This document shows, piece after piece, positions 11,211 through 23,479 of a stretch of DNA of 41,549 bases. Below the pieces are notes generated by a model, which saw only the letters and a program-made list of their open reading frames with translations, ran no database searches and was not told where the DNA came from. The position numbers and the translations under genes are program-made. The stretch covers positions 7,309 through 48,857 of the forward strand of contig JAHBMJ010005204.1 of assembly GCA_018398765.1 (NCBI GenBank). The letters run 5' to 3'. How positions within the stretch are numbered: position 1 is the first letter of the stretch; the number at the start of each line of letters is the position of its first letter. Origin of the DNA: Chromera velia (lineage: Eukaryota; Sar; Chromeraceae).

Positions 11211-12154
11211 GACAGAGGAGACAGAGACTTTCCTGACCGACCGACCGCGCACTTCGCAGGAATCTCACAGATGCGGGCAGAGCACTGGGGGCACTCGAAG
11301 GAAGATTGCCTGCATGCACCGATGATGGCAGGCAGACACACACCGATGCATCCATCCATCCATCAATCCACCAGACCGACAGACAGACAGAAAGGCAGAG
11401 AGGGAGAGGGTCATTGGCGCCAAAAGAACGAGAAAAAGAATAGCAGCAAAGAGCCAGCTAGGGAGGGAGGGAGGGAGAAAGAGACGTTGACCCAATACTG
11501 CCACCCTCTCCTTCTCACTCAGCCCGTCAGCCAATCTGTGCCAACTCACCCTTCCTGTCGCCCCTCTTTTTTCTTTCGTGTCCTCAAGAGCACGTCATGG
11601 AAGAGGATTGGAAACAAAGAGAGAGGTCACATTTGAAGAATTACTGCCCCCAGTTTTCAGGTGGCTGCGGATTTCTTGACACAGACGACAGCCATGTACA
11701 GCAACCAGACGAAACCGATTCATCTAGCAACCGAGAGACTGACACAAATCTTCCGTGGCAGATGCACAGCGAAAAGTTCGTCTGCATGGAAACGAAACAC
11801 AGGGAGCGAGAAGTTCGTCGACATGGAAATGAAACAGAGAGAGCGAGAAGGCGAGAGACAAACAAGCACAGGAACTGAAGGAGTTATGCGGAGAATGAAA
11901 AACAACTACAGCAGATGACAAACAGAAAACATCCGGTTTATGTCAATTCAACCCCCCTGGCTCCATCCCAGCTGCCATCCAACTACCTCCAGAATGTCAG
12001 ACTGAAAACGAGAAACACATGCAGAGAGAACCATACAAAAGAAGAAATGCAGGTGAGCAACAGGCAGAAAGATGGAGGCAGGAGGATGGACCTCATGCAC
12101 ACTCACAGAGAGGAGAGGAGAGGAGAGGAGAGGAGAGGGCAAAGATGCAAAGGA

Positions 12155-12193
<39 letters not shown>

Positions 12194-14192
12194 AACCGGA
12201 CCCCTCACTAACTCCATCCCTTCATCGATGGCTCACCTTCAGTTCAGGAAACCCCATTGGCACCAGAGCATCCTTCACCAGAGTCGGTCTGCATCGATCC
12301 ACTCATCCATCCATCCATCCATCCATTTGTTCGTCCAAAGAGCTGTCAATCGATCATCAAGAGGCCAAAACAAAACAAGAAGGGAGAGAGACACAGATAG
12401 AGACAGGGAGGTAGGCATGGAGTCAACCCAACAGACAAGACAGACAGACAGCTGGACAAACATGTGAACGGAACCCGATCCGCCTCACATGCTTCCTTCA
12501 GTCTTTCTCTAAAGTGTTCCTTCTACATGATGCTCACAAGCCGCTCTTCCACCCACCTTCACCCACTTGGACAGGAAGGAAAGAAGGTCGCAAAAACAAG
12601 CAGAGAGCCGCACGGAATAGAAAAAGAGGGAAAGGGAAAAGACCGGTAGGCAGGCACAGACACAGACACAGACACAGACGGATAGACAGCCCGACAAAGA
12701 AACGCATACATAAAAAGAAACGAACCATGAAAAGGAGACATTTGCAGGCACACAGAAAATAGATGCGATCAAGTCTGCATGTGCACTTTCTTCAACGACT
12801 CCCTTAGTTTCCTTCTTTTTGTTCCTTCCACATGAATGATGTCAATCAACTGACTGCCATTCCGGAGCTGCGGTGTGTGCGAGGAGAATTGCCCTGAAGT
12901 GCTCCCTGTCTAAGGCCACGGACATCGACCCTCCGGTCTCCTTGGTCATCTTCTTCAAGATGTACAGCTCTGGAGTCATGGACACCACAGACAGACGGAG
13001 GTTCGTCCGCTTGGCCATGGCAATGGAGTCCAAAACGTTCCTGCAGTCAGACGCTCAGAAAGAAAGAAAGAAAGAAAGAACACAACGACGTTGCGTGTCT
13101 GCCCTTCCTTTCCTTTCCGTCTGTGTCTTTGCAAACTCATACAGTGGAGGATTCGTTCCGGCAAGCAGAAATGATCAAGTCACTGAGTGTGCTGATGGTA
13201 GAGCGGGGCAGCACGTTCATGAATGAGTGAGAAGGCTCTCTCGCATTTTGTCGTTCAAGTGCGACCAGCAATCAAAAGAGATCGACTGAGAAGAGAGAGA
13301 GACGGTGGGAGGAACAGAAGACTACTTATTGGAAGAACAAAAGGGGAAAAGGAACGAAAGAAGCCCTCGGTTCTTCCCCCCCCAAAAAAAACAAAAGGGG
13401 AAAAAAAAGCAAGTATATGGAATCGAAGAAGGAGGCTCAAGCAAACACACGCACACGAAAACCTTCCAGCTTCCCACCCCACCCCACCCCGCGGACCCAC
13501 CCAGGGTCTATAGTTGCCAGAGACCCCCACACCACCAGAGCCTCACGAGTTCCGTACGGCGGCAGAGAGGCCGTCAGAGCCTCCACTTTCTGCACACAAA
13601 CAACAGAGAGAGGGAGAGACTGTGTGTGTGTGTTTGTGTGTGTGTGAGAGAGAGAGAGAGACAGCAAAGGAAAAAAAGAATACAAGTGTAAAGGACAAAG
13701 AACAGAGAAGCTGAAGGAAGAAAAAAAGAGTAGCCTTGACACCTTTTGTCATAAACTGTTGCCGTGCAAAAGTATAGAGAGTGAGTAAGTGAGAGAGTGA
13801 GTGAGTGAGTGCATTTTTGATGCAGAACTCTTTGCCAATTGAGCGCAAGTGTCAAGAAACGTCTCTGTGTTTCCTTCCTCCACACATCCCCCCTCCCCCC
13901 TTCCCTCCCCAGATCCGGACCTGGAGTGCATTTTGAAGGGAGGGGTGTCCCTCGTGTTTGTTCTGTTGCAGAAAGTCCTCAAGGGCACGAATCTGCAGAC
14001 CCACCCATGCACCCGTTCATGTTTTTCCCGCTCAAGAAGGATTGTTCGAGGACACTTCATCTTGTCTCAACTTTGCTGGGGGGGTCTCTGACATCAGTAC
14101 AGCACAGACAGAGATGCACGGACAGAAGAAGACTCTGAGGCCGAAATGGAAGAGAACAGCAAGCGGGAATACGTACATCCGTTTACCTTTCG

Positions 14193-14253
<61 letters not shown>

Positions 14254-15777
14254 TGGTGTGGTTTTGTTGGCAGGGTTCGATGCAGGTGTGGAGAGGAGGC
14301 GTTTTCCGAGAAACAGATGAAGAGAGAGAGCCCCGCGATAGAAGACATAGACCGAAAAGCTCGAAGACAGAGAGACTATATGGTCTGTGTTTTTCTTTGT
14401 TTTTCCTTTCAGAAGACAGACAGACGAGCAAAGCTGCAGACAAATGAAAAGGTGTTTGTACAGATTACAGCCGAACAGACCTGTCCTTCTGGGTTTGCCG
14501 AAAGTGGGGTGACGATTTTGGCGACTCTGTCTTGGAGAGCGACGATGCTCAGCTGGCTGATTGGGTTCAGTTGGAAGAACTCCTTGATGAATTCCTGTCA
14601 GTTCAGTTCACAGGGTGCATACAATCCAGGGCAGGCAGGAAGGAAATCAGAAGTTAAATGGTGGAGGGAAAATGTGGAGACCCGATAGGAAACTGAAAGC
14701 GTAAAGGACAAGCCTGCATGGGGGAAAAAAGCGGGGCAGCCGTTCTGCCTACACCAAATTGACCCACCGTGATGCACCCATGTGCGAGCTTCTTGCGAGA
14801 CGGCTTTAGATCTGATTCCCCCATGGCACTCGAATTGTCGACTATCAAGACTAAGTTTCTGCACATACAGACCCAAGGTGAGAAAGAATCCGGAAAGACA
14901 CAACAAATGATCAGAGACAAAAAACAAGGGTGGCTCAAAGCGAAAGCGACGTCCTGATCAGTAAGAGAGGATACAGCAAAAAGCCTATGGAAATTGCGAG
15001 AAGAGAAAGTGTGCGGGGAAGGGAAGGGAAGCAAGATCGACAGGGAGGAAAGAGGTGGAAGAGGAGTATGTACACCAAACAGAAGAAGAAGCGCCTTCAT
15101 TCCCTCCTCCAAACGTCGAAAGTGAGCGGAAAATCTAAGAGCCGTCCGTCCGTTTGTCTGTCTGACTGTCTGCCTGCCTCCCACAGCGTTAACGTCCCCC
15201 CCCTTCCGAAGTAAGAAAACGAAGCACACGCGGAAACACACCGGATCATCATCTTTCGCACATGAGCTTTTGCTTCTCCGACTACGAGTCTCCGTCTCCG
15301 TTTGTTCTCCCGCGCCTCATCTACCAGTTGTCCCTTGTCTTCCCTCACCAACTCCCACGGTCGTTCCAAATCCTGCATTGCATAGTTGAGAGAAGTGTGC
15401 ATGAGAATACGGAAAAATGGGTCAGGGAAGGAAAAGGGAAATGAAGGGAAGGGGGGAAGCGCGAGCAAGAATCGTATCTGATAATACGCGGTAGATAAAG
15501 CAGCACTCATACCAACAAGGGGGCAAGGAACGCAAAAAAGGAACACGGAGCAGGGAAACGGGAGAATGCGGTCAACAGGATCAGGAAAACATTTAGGAGG
15601 AATCCATTGGATGGGAAGTATAATGTAGACGGATATATGCGGAGAGACGAATCTCCTCACCTGTTCCCAGTTATACCCCCCTCTCTCCGCTTCTTCCTCA
15701 TCCCTTCTTTCCTCCTCCCTGAAAGCGTCTTCGACGAAAGCGCGGCCCTCCGGGTCCCCCCCACCCTCCTTGTCCAT
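8845..15777 (-). CDS. SSL1: TFIIH core subunit Ssl1/p44 (GTF2H2), 14 exons
   Basis: Exons in transcript order: 15777-15661, 15372-15242, 14858-14768, 14594-14481, 13992-13921, 13589-13501, 13040-12855, 12288-12237, 11781-11744, 11309-11246, 10879-10799, 10472-10406, 10007-9968, 9109-8845. All phases match, giving 468 residues (human p44 is about 395). An N-terminal RPWEL motif precedes the vWA domain: NLVLIVDNSSAM, DLKPSR, NPISQLSIV, PSLQNAL, GTREALVVWGSLATIDPG, ETGG. Then come MGFP, the zinc residues CICH, FECPQC and KCAHC, YHHLFPPEPFE, and the C-terminal Cys/His domain (ECGGC, RCPRC, CGVCDDFIHREIHQCTGC). In known systems p44 activates the XPD helicase in nuclear transcription and nucleotide-excision repair. 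The last 70 residues are a Gly/Ala-rich tail absent from human p44. The ATG at 15777 is the first in frame. Confidence 0.95.
9565..9925. repeat. (CT)n(GT)n / (CA)n / (TA)n microsatellite block, SSL1 intron 13
   Basis: Successive CT, GT, CA and TA tracts fill much of the intron between the exons at 10007-9968 and 9109-8845. A (GTCC)n(GTCT)n run lies in the same intron at about 9256-9318. Open frames through these tracts are compositional artefacts. Confidence 0.95.
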
Positions 15778-16367
15778 ATTGAATTCAATTCTTTCTGTTT
15801 TTGCCCAAAACACGCCGTCTCCTTGGTGCAGCAGATGAGGACTCCATATTCCGCAGGGCGTTGTGAGACCAAGCTCTTCAGGAATTCACAGCTAGTGGAT
15901 TCTGCCTGTGCACGTGCATTCAAGTCAGTCAGGGCTCACAATGTAGTCTCGAGTGAAGATCAGTGAAGCACACTCAGAAGCAGAATTTTGACTGTCCCTC
16001 AGCAATTTTTGTTGCAGAAGGCGGGGCAGGCACTGCGGCGGCGCCCATGCATGCACTCATCGCGAAAGTGGCGGCGCGACCCAGGTGCCCGCAGTGGAAG
16101 GGCCCCGCGATGCTCTGCGACGAAGCAGACTGACTGCATGAGCTCCCTTGAAACTGAATGAATGCATGTCTTCTGAGTCGAAGGGCGCTCCTCGATCACA
16201 TTCGTATCAGCATAATCGATCGAAAGACGTCTGCCGGCGTGGCAACTGTCTTCCAAAGCACTATCCAGCCTTGCATGGTTTGACGGGTGCGTCTTGTGCA
16301 TTGTCCCTTGCACGTGAGACGTCAATCAAGACCCATCCGGCCAGTGAGATCGATGCGCATCTGCACA
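15778..16367. promoter_or_regulatory. Shared intergenic region of two divergent genes
   Basis: SSL1 (minus) starts at 15777 and the START-domain gene (plus) at 16353 or 16368, leaving about 590 bases between their start codons. The segment must hold both 5' leaders and presumably both promoters. It contains a GC-rich patch around 16020-16110. No TATA box or other defined motif can be assigned by eye. Confidence 0.45.
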
Positions 16368-19300
16368 ATGGCGGTTGAGGGTCCCGTCAGCTCCCCTGCG
16401 AGGGAAACCGATGTTCCGGTGTCCGACTTCGAGGCCCTCCGCGAGGAGGCGGTGGCCCTCCACGGTGAGCACTCCACCCCTGAGGCCTTCCGTGTGATTT
16501 GCCGCATGGTCGAGCTGTACGGGAAGGAGCGTGTGCTCTCAAACGAGGACCTCGAGGACATCGTGCAGAGGTTCGAGGCCTTCAGGACAGTCGTGATGAC
16601 AATCGAGGGGGGGCAGCAAGACGGGTGGATCACGCACATAGACAAGGGAGAAGAAATGAGGATCTCCTACCGCCACCAGGAGGGAAGCCCGATGTACACC
16701 TTCAGACTTGAAGGTCAGAACATCCTTCCTTCCGGCCTCCACTTCACTTCAGTCCATGCGACTAGCTGCAGCTGTCCATGAGTGCCCCCCGTCAGCAACC
16801 GGCAAGACACAGAGCTCGGACCTCCATCATGCAGGTGTAGGACGACTTTCATCGATGTGTGGAAGAGCGCTTTCAAGTTTTGTGTATCCCTTTTCTTGTC
16901 TGTCTCCGCCCCCCGGAGCTCGGCAAGCCACAGTCCCCCCCAGAGGAATGAATCATTGATCTCCCCTTCATTCCATGACAATCAACAAATGATTCATCCT
17001 CTCTGCGTATGCTGCAAGGAAGCAGGATTGATTGATGCTCCCCTGGTGGACATGCTCAGCGTGTTCAACGAGATCGACCTCTTCCCTCTCTGGATCCCCT
17101 ACTTCACCCTGCCCTTCAGGTGTGTCAGCAGGAACCAACGAACATCTTTTTCTGTTCCTCCCTCGTACAGACAAAGGAAGAACAAAAAGAATCTTTCCAT
17201 ATAGGTCTCTTCATTTCTCCCTTTCATCGGCCTGACCTCTCTGCGTCGTTTAACCTCCTCTCTCTTTCAGCTTCCGTTTCCTTCTCTTGTCGCCTTTCTG
17301 TGGGTCTCTGCATGGGTTCACTCGCCGCCTTCTGCACTGCTGCTTCTCCTTCCATTTGTGTCAAGGAGACCAAAGCCTCCGAACCCCCCTCCCATACAGA
17401 CAGGCAGAGAGATCCCGACAAACAATCTGTTTCTTTCTCTTCCAGAAACTCCACCCGTCTTCCTGTCTGCCGTGTCACACACTATTGGTACACCCGTACT
17501 TGCCTGATGACCCTTGTACGTTACCATTTAATTTCACTGACGACGCTCCCCCCCCCCCCCNNNNNNNNNNNNNNNNNNNNNNNNNNNNNNNNNNNNNNNN
17601 NNNNNNNNNNNNNNNNNNNNNNNNNNNNNNNNNNNNNNNNNNNNNNNNNNNNNNNNNNNNNNNNNNNNNNNNNNNNNNNNNNNNNNNNNNNNNNNNNNNN
17701 NNNNNNNNNNNNNNNNNNNNNNNNNNNNNNNNNNNNNNNNNNNNNNNNNNNNNNNNNNNNNNNNNNNNNNNNNNNNNNNNNNNNNNNNNNNNNNNNNNNN
17801 NNNNNNNNNNNNNNNNNNNNNNNNNNNCCCCCCCCTTGCAGAGCCGGTCTCCGTGAGTCCAAGACTTGTGCCCAACTGGGGCTGATCGAGCAGGTCGCAC
17901 ACTTCCACCTCGACGCTCCGTGGCCCATAGCCAACAGGTGAGTGAGGTAGGAGGCAGGAATCAAGGAGGGAGGGACTTGAGAGCGAAAGCATGTTTGCTT
18001 GTGTGTGGGGGGGGGGGAGAGAAAAGAGAGAGAGAGAGGCACACAGACACGAAGAGAAAGACAGAGAACCCGCGCGCGTATCCGGTCAGTCTCTTCGGAC
18101 GGAGGGTTGTACTCTTCTCCAGAAGCGATGACTATTTGCATGTCTTCGTGTTTCGTCTTCTTTCTTTTGTCATGACGATCGACGCAACGGGTCTTCTTCT
18201 CTTCTGTCCGCAGAGACGTGGTTTTGCATATTATCGCCTGTGATGAGTTAGGCGACAAGAAGCGGATCCTGGTGAAGATGCGAAGTCGGAGGAGCGATGG
18301 GGGGGAAGAGGCGGGCCCCCTTTCTGCCTCAGTGAGACAAAAGGGGAAAGAGGGGAAGGAGACGAAGGATAGAGAAGGGCAAACACCTGAAGAGGAAGGG
18401 TGGGCGTGTGGCCCCTTTTCAGACGCTCAGGAGGAGGGAGAGGAGGGTGATGGAGAAGTGCCGTCTCCGTCCACGTGTGCGCCCTCTGGCCCGTCCCGTC
18501 CGAATCTTCCTCTTGAGGAGACTGTCCTCCCTCCTCCCGACGGGGAGGCTTCTTCCCCCTCTTCTTCCTCTTCCCCTTCTTCCTCTTCCTTCAAGTCTTC
18601 TACTTCCCAGACACCATCCGATCTCTCCACACAGAGGGACTTCTGGGAGAAGACGGCAGAAGAGGTACACAAGGTCTGTCGGTCTGGTTGGCTGCCACAC
18701 GATTGAATGCACTCATGGATAGACATACAGACCGACCGACCGACAGGCAGACAGACAGACCGATAAGTACACAGACAGAGGGGGATTCAGCGAGGGAGAG
18801 GAATAGGAGGGGGGCGGTTTCTTTGAAAGGTGTGCAAGGAGAGAGAAACCTAGAGGGAGAAGAGGCAGTGTTCTTCACTGAGGAAGAAAACGACCTCATG
18901 CACGACTCAGCCAGCAACTTGCTTTTTGAAAGAGCAGTGACTTTCTTGTCTCACCCATCAACTAGAGTATCGTTGCCTTACCTGCATGAGCTTTCTGCCA
19001 ACTGAAGAGGAGAAGGGCTGATCAGAGGAAGAATCATGATGTGGGTGAACGGACGATTGGACGGATGGACGGATGGATGGATGAACGAATGCAGAGCATC
19101 CCGGAACCCGAGTCTGGTGCTGTGCGGATGGATGTGGACGGGGGAATCGCCATCTATCCCCGTAGCGCCACTCGGTCTTTTGTGCAAATGGCGTGGACGG
19201 TCAGTGCGTGCGTCAGTCAGCGTCGGTGTGGGGACAGAGGAAGGGGAAGCGGCACGTACGAAGGGGGGGGAGCTTTTAGTTTTTTCGCCCCCCGCGTGCC

Positions 19301-19487
19301 TCTCGTTTCTGTTCTGTATGATGTCCTTTCAAGCGCGCGTGCACAATAAAATCTGGGCAGACTCTGTACATCAAACAACCTGAGTGAGTCAGTTAGTGAG
19401 TGAGTTTCGAATGAGTGAGTGCAGGTGGATCCAAAGTTGAGCCTTCCTTCCTGGCTTCTCAATTTTGCAACGAAGTAAGCTCTTTCT

Positions 19488-19518
<31 letters not shown>

Positions 19519-20171
19519 TTTCTTTATTTGTACCTCTGTGTGTGTGTGTCTCTTCTCCCTGGGATCGATTGGGTGGGTGGATGCAGAAAGAAAGACGAGT
19601 AGCCGCGGATACATCGCAGGGCGAAGCGAAACAGTTCAGGGAAAGCAAGGGGCGGTCCCGCAAGTCGCGTAAATCTTATCTTCGACAAAAAAAAGCGATG
19701 AATTAACGAAAAATGCTTTCTTCTTCTTGAGAACACCTCGTCAAAGCGGCTTTTTGGAATTGTGCATTCGTTCGCCTCCCGCACAGTTGGACATGATGAG
19801 TGCACGTGTGTGGGGGGGTGCGACCTTGTGCGTATGAATAAGTGAGACAAGCAACAGTGGTGTTTGTCTGCCGCCTTTTTCTGCGAGCCCCTGCTCTCGT
19901 CGCCTCCAGCACACAAGCATCGCCTGCCTCTTTTAATCCCCTTGCAACTTGCAGGCAGATCATGGCTCTGGCGATGTCCCAATTGAACAAAGTCTGCAAA
20001 GAGGCTGGAAAGGAAGAGTCGAAACACGCTGAGAGGAGGAGAATGAACCCGGAGCTGTACAGCTTTGTGGAAGAGAAAATTCGTCAGCACGGTCTGCTCG
20101 TGGAGGAGGGAGGGACAGCAGACGCTGCCGGAGAGGTCGGAGAGACGGGAGAGGAAATTAGAGGAGGGTGA
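16368..20171 (+). CDS. START-domain lipid-binding protein, 7 exons
   Basis: Exons 16368-16713, 17026-17119, 17842-17937, 18214-18673, 19095-19199, 19425-19474, 19955-20171; phases agree and give 455 residues. A start at ATG 16353 would add five. Exon 4 could instead end at 18664. START features appear in order: an N-terminal helical region, MYTFRLEGLIDAP, FNEIDLFPLWIPYF, FHLDAPWPIANRD, RILVKMRS, VRMDVDGGIAIYP, and the C-terminal helix VDPKLSLPSWLLNFATK. START domains bind and move a single lipid or sterol in the cytosol or at membrane contacts; the ligand here cannot be inferred. An acidic, Pro/Ser-rich insert of about 130 residues splits the fold between two late strands. A 70-residue charged tail follows the domain. 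An assembly gap lies in intron 2 only. It is divergent from SSL1. Confidence 0.9.
17561..17827. other. Assembly gap (267 N) flanked by poly-C
   Basis: The run of N is bounded by C homopolymers on both sides and falls wholly within intron 2 of the START-domain gene. Exons on either side join in phase, so no coding exon is required inside it. Confidence 0.98.
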
Positions 20172-21272
20172 CTGATGGATGTTTCAATTCATTCCCTCTC
20201 GTATGCACGCATACATGCGTATGTGTGTGCGTGTGTCTTTGTAACAACAGGAATAGAGCAACGACGAAAGTAGCTTCGCAAAGAGCGGAAAGGAAGAGCG
20301 ATGGAGAGGTAGAGAGGACCGGACGTGTATGATTGCATGGACTGACATGCACAACTCGCGTCATGTATGTATGCGCCTCTCTCTGCATTTGACCAGTAAG
20401 TCTGTCTGACAGTTCCCTTCCTCCCTTCGTCCCTCCTTTGATTGATAGTTCTTTCGTTGATTCGTTGATTGACTTTTTGCTGTCTTCCTCTTGAGGAGGG
20501 CAGGCCTCGATCGATCGCCTTGCAAGTCAAATCACACAGACATACTACCTCACTCATGTATCAGTTGTTCTGATAGACGTCTGTTTCTGTTTCATTCTTC
20601 CTCTCTATCTTTCTTCGTTTCTGTCCTTACTTTTCTCTGAAGGCTTGCATGTCTGTGTCACTTAATTCATTCATTTCGGTTCTGGCGTTGGAGTGACAGA
20701 TAACCAAGCCGCCAGCCTTTTTGCCTCCTTGCGAGCGCCTCTGATTTGGCGCACGCACACGACAGAAGAGAAAGAATCTTGATGTCGAAAAAAAATTGGG
20801 GGGGCTGGAATTTTCAAAGCAGAAGGGCTGATTGAGCCGAGAGCTTCGAAGACAGAAAAGAAAATCTGAATTCGTCCTGAAGTCAAAAGTCAAATTTCGG
20901 TGCATACGTGTGTGCCTTTACGTGTCAGTAAGTGTGCGTGGGTAAACTTTTTGGAGTTTGGAAGCTCGATCGGCAGGAAGTTCTCCTGTCAGCGTACGTG
21001 CAGTGCGGAGAAGAAAAGCAATTTGAAAAAGAAACTTTAACGCTTTTTTGTTTCATCAATTCTGGTGGTGCGTCGCTGTCCAGCCCACATCATTTTTCTT
21101 TAATTCATGCATGCGATCCGTTTTTCTTCGCCTTGAGCGACGATGTTCTTCTACTTTTAAAATTTCGTGACCAGCCTCCATGTAGCCATGCAGCGTGTGC
21201 ATTTTTCTTCTTCTCACTTGAGAAAGAACAGCAGGGGACAGGAGGGCCTTACTGCTGGAAATTCACTTGTGA
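20172..21272. other. Region between the START gene and a hypothetical ORF
   Basis: Probably 3' flanking sequence of the START gene followed by unassigned DNA. No acceptor-linked exon, RNA gene or mobile element was recognised, and short open frames on both strands show no domain. Confidence 0.4.
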
Positions 21273-21680
21273 ATGAATCCATTACTTGCTTGCTCCATCA
21301 CGAAGTACGTACGTCACAGAGAGTCCGTCATACCCGTGTGTACTGCACGAGACGATACTGCATGTGAATTAAGTGGCATTAAGTGGCGGGAATTGTTCAA
21401 CGGCACGCTTGAATTCCCGAACATTCCGTTTAATATGCATACAGCGGCCCAGATGGCGGTCCGCGCCAATGAAGAGTTCGCAGCGTTTTCTTTCCTTCGC
21501 TGCCAAAAGGTGTTGGACGATATTCAGAACGTAAATCAAAAGTCAAAATTGCAGAAACGTGGGACTTTTGCCGGGACCCCTAACAGGACCTGTACTTTGG
21601 AAGAATCCCAGAAAGATGCAAGCAACGCCATGCAAGCGTACTGCAAAACAACTTTACGCCATGCACCGGCAGCAACCTAA
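21273..21680 (+). CDS. Hypothetical protein or exon
   Basis: A 135-codon frame from ATG 21273 to TAA has unbiased amino-acid composition, unlike the repeat-derived frames around it. No domain, signal peptide or membrane segment was recognised. The region from ELSGIKWRELFNG to about FSFLRCQKVLDDIQNV looks like ordinary globular coding sequence. An acceptor-like CACAG at about 21316 would make it an internal or terminal exon rather than a complete gene. It stops about 230 bases before the CTAGGCG element at 21913. Confidence 0.35.
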   Translation: MNPLLACSITKYVRHRESVIPVCTARDDTACELSGIKWRELFNGTLEFPNIPFNMHTAAQMAVRANEEFAAFSFLRCQKVLDDIQNVNQKSKLQKRGTFAGTPNRTCTLEESQKDASNAMQAYCKTTLRHAPAAT

Positions 21681-22130
21681 GGCAGAAAGAAATTGCTGTA
21701 CAAGCGGCTAAATAATTAGCCCGAAAAAATCTAGAAGAAAGTTCATAAACATACATATGATCGATTTAATAATAACATTGTATCGTTATTTTTTTTTTTT
21801 CAAACTCAACGTTACAGAAGTTCAAACTGGAGAAGACTGCCAGGTGGTGATGGTGATAGTATCATAATTAATGATTTAATTGGAGCCTTAACTGGCCCTT
21901 TAATACATAAAGCTAGGCGACGCACAGTGGTAAAAAAAAAAAAAAAAATCTGAAAACGCCTATTCTTTTTTTTTTTAAATTTAAAATTTTATTGTATATA
22001 TAAAAAAAAATAAAGGTTAAATGACTAGCTTCAACTAGAGTTTGAATCATATCTAGGATCCCAGTTTCACTTTTAGCTTGGTAGACGCTTAAAAGGATTG
22101 ACAAAAACTAGCTTCGACTAGAGCTTCAAA

Positions 22131-23187
22131 ATGTATATCGTCCTAGATATCGTTAGTGATGATGCAGATTAGGGCTGGGAAAAGGTTCATTGAGAAAAGG
22201 TTCAAATCTTAAAAAGTGAACCTGTTGAACCTGTTTTGAACCTATTGAACCTGTTGAACCTGTTTTGAACCTGTTTTGGAGGCCAGACGCGCGGCTACTG
22301 GCACAAGGCCGGCCAGGCCCGCGCCGCCCGCGGCCAATATAAGTGAAATAAGGAGCCGGAGCCGCGCGCACAGCAACTGTCCCCAGCCGGTTCAATCTAT
22401 TGTGTCGGATAGACGCATGTCATCATATGTTAACATCATATGTCAGCTGGGTGGGGAGCAACAGGCCGGGCCGGGAGCAGCAGGTCAAAGAGGCGGCGGT
22501 GTATGGAGGGGGAGGGGGGGGGCGGGGGCCGCGGGGCAACCGGTGAGCAGATGAAAGAAAGAAAGAAACGCTGTGACAGTCTTATGTTGACTAAATTATC
22601 ATGATTGATACGATCATATAAATTTAATTATGGCATTTTCCAATTTTTTCAAGCTTTTTTGATTACTAATTTTCGACTATAAACAGTGAATAACTTGAGA
22701 CTAACACCTAATATGAACGTAAATATTGATTTAAACGATTTAAAAACACTACTAAGGCATAGATTCTATAATAAAACGTTCTAAAAATGCATTTAAGCCT
22801 AATTTAAAAGCATAAAATAATACGAAAAAATGAGGTTTCTATTAATTAAAAGTGAACCTGTTTTTGAACCTGTTTTTGAACCTGATTCAGGTTCATTACT
22901 TCGAAGTGAACCTTGAACCTTTTCCTAGTACTAATGCAGATGCAGCGGCCAGCCATGAAAATGTGTTCAACAAAAAGCACGAGTCGATACGGCGTGGGGA
23001 TGATACTGAAGTGGCTGCAGAATTTACGAAAAAGGAAGGGCGGATGCAAGTCAATGTGAATAGAAAACAAGAAGACATGGTTAGTTTTTTTGATAGACAC
23101 AGCAAAGAGAAGAGAGAAAAGTCTGGTGACAGTACAGTTGAACAAGGGAAAAAAGATCGGTTGGTCCGTATTCAACAAAGTCGATGA
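22131..23187 (+). pseudogene. 94-codon frame of element B, interrupted by the nested hAT-like element
   Basis: The frame opens at ATG 22131, reaches the first copy of the nested element's target duplication at 22169 after 13 codons, and resumes at 22942 for 81 codons to the TGA at 23185. Skipping the insertion and one duplication copy joins the halves in frame. The product is highly charged (Lys/Arg/Glu/Asp-rich) with no recognised transposase signature. It may be a remnant of an element protein or of captured host sequence. Confidence 0.55.
22170..22933. mobile_element. Nested non-autonomous hAT-like element (764 bp)
   Basis: The left end TAGGGCTGGGAAAAGGTTCA and the complement of the right end, TAGTACTAGGAAAAGGTTCA, match at 17 of 20 positions. 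The 8-bp target duplication ATGCAGAT lies at 22162-22169 and 22934-22941. The TAGGG-type start, 8-bp duplication and clustered subterminal GGTTCA/TGAACC repeats (22185-22275 and 22853-22920) are typical of hAT transposons. No transposase is encoded. The interior includes two strongly GC-rich patches (about 22276-22400 and 22480-22545) unlike the AT-rich rest. Confidence 0.85.
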
Positions 23188-23479
23188 TGGAATGGTGAAG
23201 ACACTAGTAGAGACACTAGTAGAGACAAACGTACAATAACAACTAGAACTAGAACTAGAGTTGAAACTAGGGTTGAAACTAGGGTTGAAAGATGTTTAAA
23301 ACTTTGAGTTGAGTAATAAGTTCGCGAGGAAGTTAGTTTAAAAGTACTTCTAAAAGGTGCTCCTCTAGGTGCTCCTAGAGATGCTCAAGGAAATCCTTCG
23401 TAGAAAAAAAGAAAAAAAAAAAATCTGGAAGGGTCTATTTTTTTTTTTTTTTACCACTGTGCGTCGCCTAGACATAAAG

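Larger units (their letters stand above)
21913..23471. mobile_element. CTAGGCG-family element, copy B (1559 bp), with nested insertion
   Basis: Termini CTAGGCGACGCACAGTGG (left) and its exact complement (right) are bracketed by a perfect 8-bp target duplication, ACATAAAG, at 21905-21912 and 23472-23479. Poly-A, a spacer and poly-T follow each end, as in copy A. The interior holds a nested hAT-like element (22170-22933) and, on either side of it, halves of one reading frame. Without the nested element this copy would be about 790 bp. Part of it duplicates itself: CTAGCTTC-ACTAGAG motifs recur near 22024 and 22108. Confidence 0.9.
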
